In this document: positions 61,543 to 64,000 of the stretch, piece by piece | Layout of the letters: every line of letters begins with the position of its first letter | Position numbering within the stretch: the stretch's first letter is position 1 | Source: Streptomyces sp. TLI_235 | GTDB lineage: Bacteria; Actinomycetota; Actinomycetes; Streptomycetales; Streptomycetaceae | DNA length: 64,000 nucleotides | Assembly: GCA_002300355.1 (NCBI GenBank) | Contig: NSGV01000001.1 | Span: 4,464,001 to 4,528,000, forward strand | Reading direction: 5' to 3' | The notes under the pieces: model-generated | The model's database searches: none | Told to the model about the DNA's origin: nothing | What the model saw: the letters and a program-made list of their open reading frames with translations, nothing else | Translations under genes and position numbers: made by a program

Positions 61543-64000
<2,458 letters not shown>

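Overview
The window is chromosomal DNA of a very high-GC actinomycete of the family Streptomycetaceae (Streptomyces or Kitasatospora; the sequence alone does not decide). Third codon positions are almost all G or C, GTG and TTG starts are common, and the gene order is the familiar streptomycete one: nuoN, htpX, then rpmG and a dehydratase pair, then murB-add-aspC-tRNA(Trp)-secE-nusG-rplK-rplA-rplJ-rplL-rpoB.

Layout. 1-16.6 kb: end of a complex I gene set (nuoM, nuoN), htpX, a solitary cytochrome oxidase subunit I, an ECF42 sigma factor with its DGPF partner, a KhtT/KhtU-like antiporter pair (antiporter frameshifted), and assorted metabolic and regulatory genes ending in yajQ and tRNA(Tyr). 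16.7-23.4 kb: a more accessory stretch with a decayed IS110-type element, a TetR/MFS efflux pair (MFS gene frameshifted), an aegerolysin/ET79-like secreted protein and an amidohydrolase. 23.4-24.8 kb: tRNA(Thr), tRNA(Met), rpmG and two hotdog dehydratases.

25.6-48.6 kb: the main item of interest, a same-strand polyunsaturated-fatty-acid-synthase-like (Pfa-type) cluster. It has a free acyl carrier protein, a type II thioesterase, a PfaA-like KS-AT-ACP-ACP-ACP-KR-DH, a PfaC-like KS-CLF-AT-DH-DH with the PfaB-type acyltransferase fused in, a PfaD-like enoyl reductase, two enlarged acyl-CoA-dehydrogenase-like proteins, a 72-residue double-CxxC protein, a Sfp-type phosphopantetheinyl transferase (PfaE role) and an FAD amine-oxidase/isomerase-like enzyme. 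The PfaA/C/D/E core predicts an iteratively built, partly unsaturated acyl chain. The flavoenzymes (two dehydrogenases and the FAD protein), the extra ACP and the thioesterase predict later oxidation or double-bond movement and release. The product is not predictable from the sequence.

48.7-51.5 kb: a small protein and an MFS pump, apparently controlled by a MerR regulator; the same operator lies before the MerR gene and before the pump genes. 51.6-64 kb: conserved cell-wall, purine, aminotransferase, secretion, ribosomal and RNA polymerase genes, with clear terminators, an L10 leader attenuator and a strong rpoB promoter; rpoB runs off the right edge.

Caution: two otherwise well conserved membrane genes (the antiporter near 8.17 kb and the MFS gene near 19.2 kb) and possibly a third small gene (near 15.3 kb) are each broken by a single base in G/C-rich runs. 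These may be real mutations or sequencing errors.
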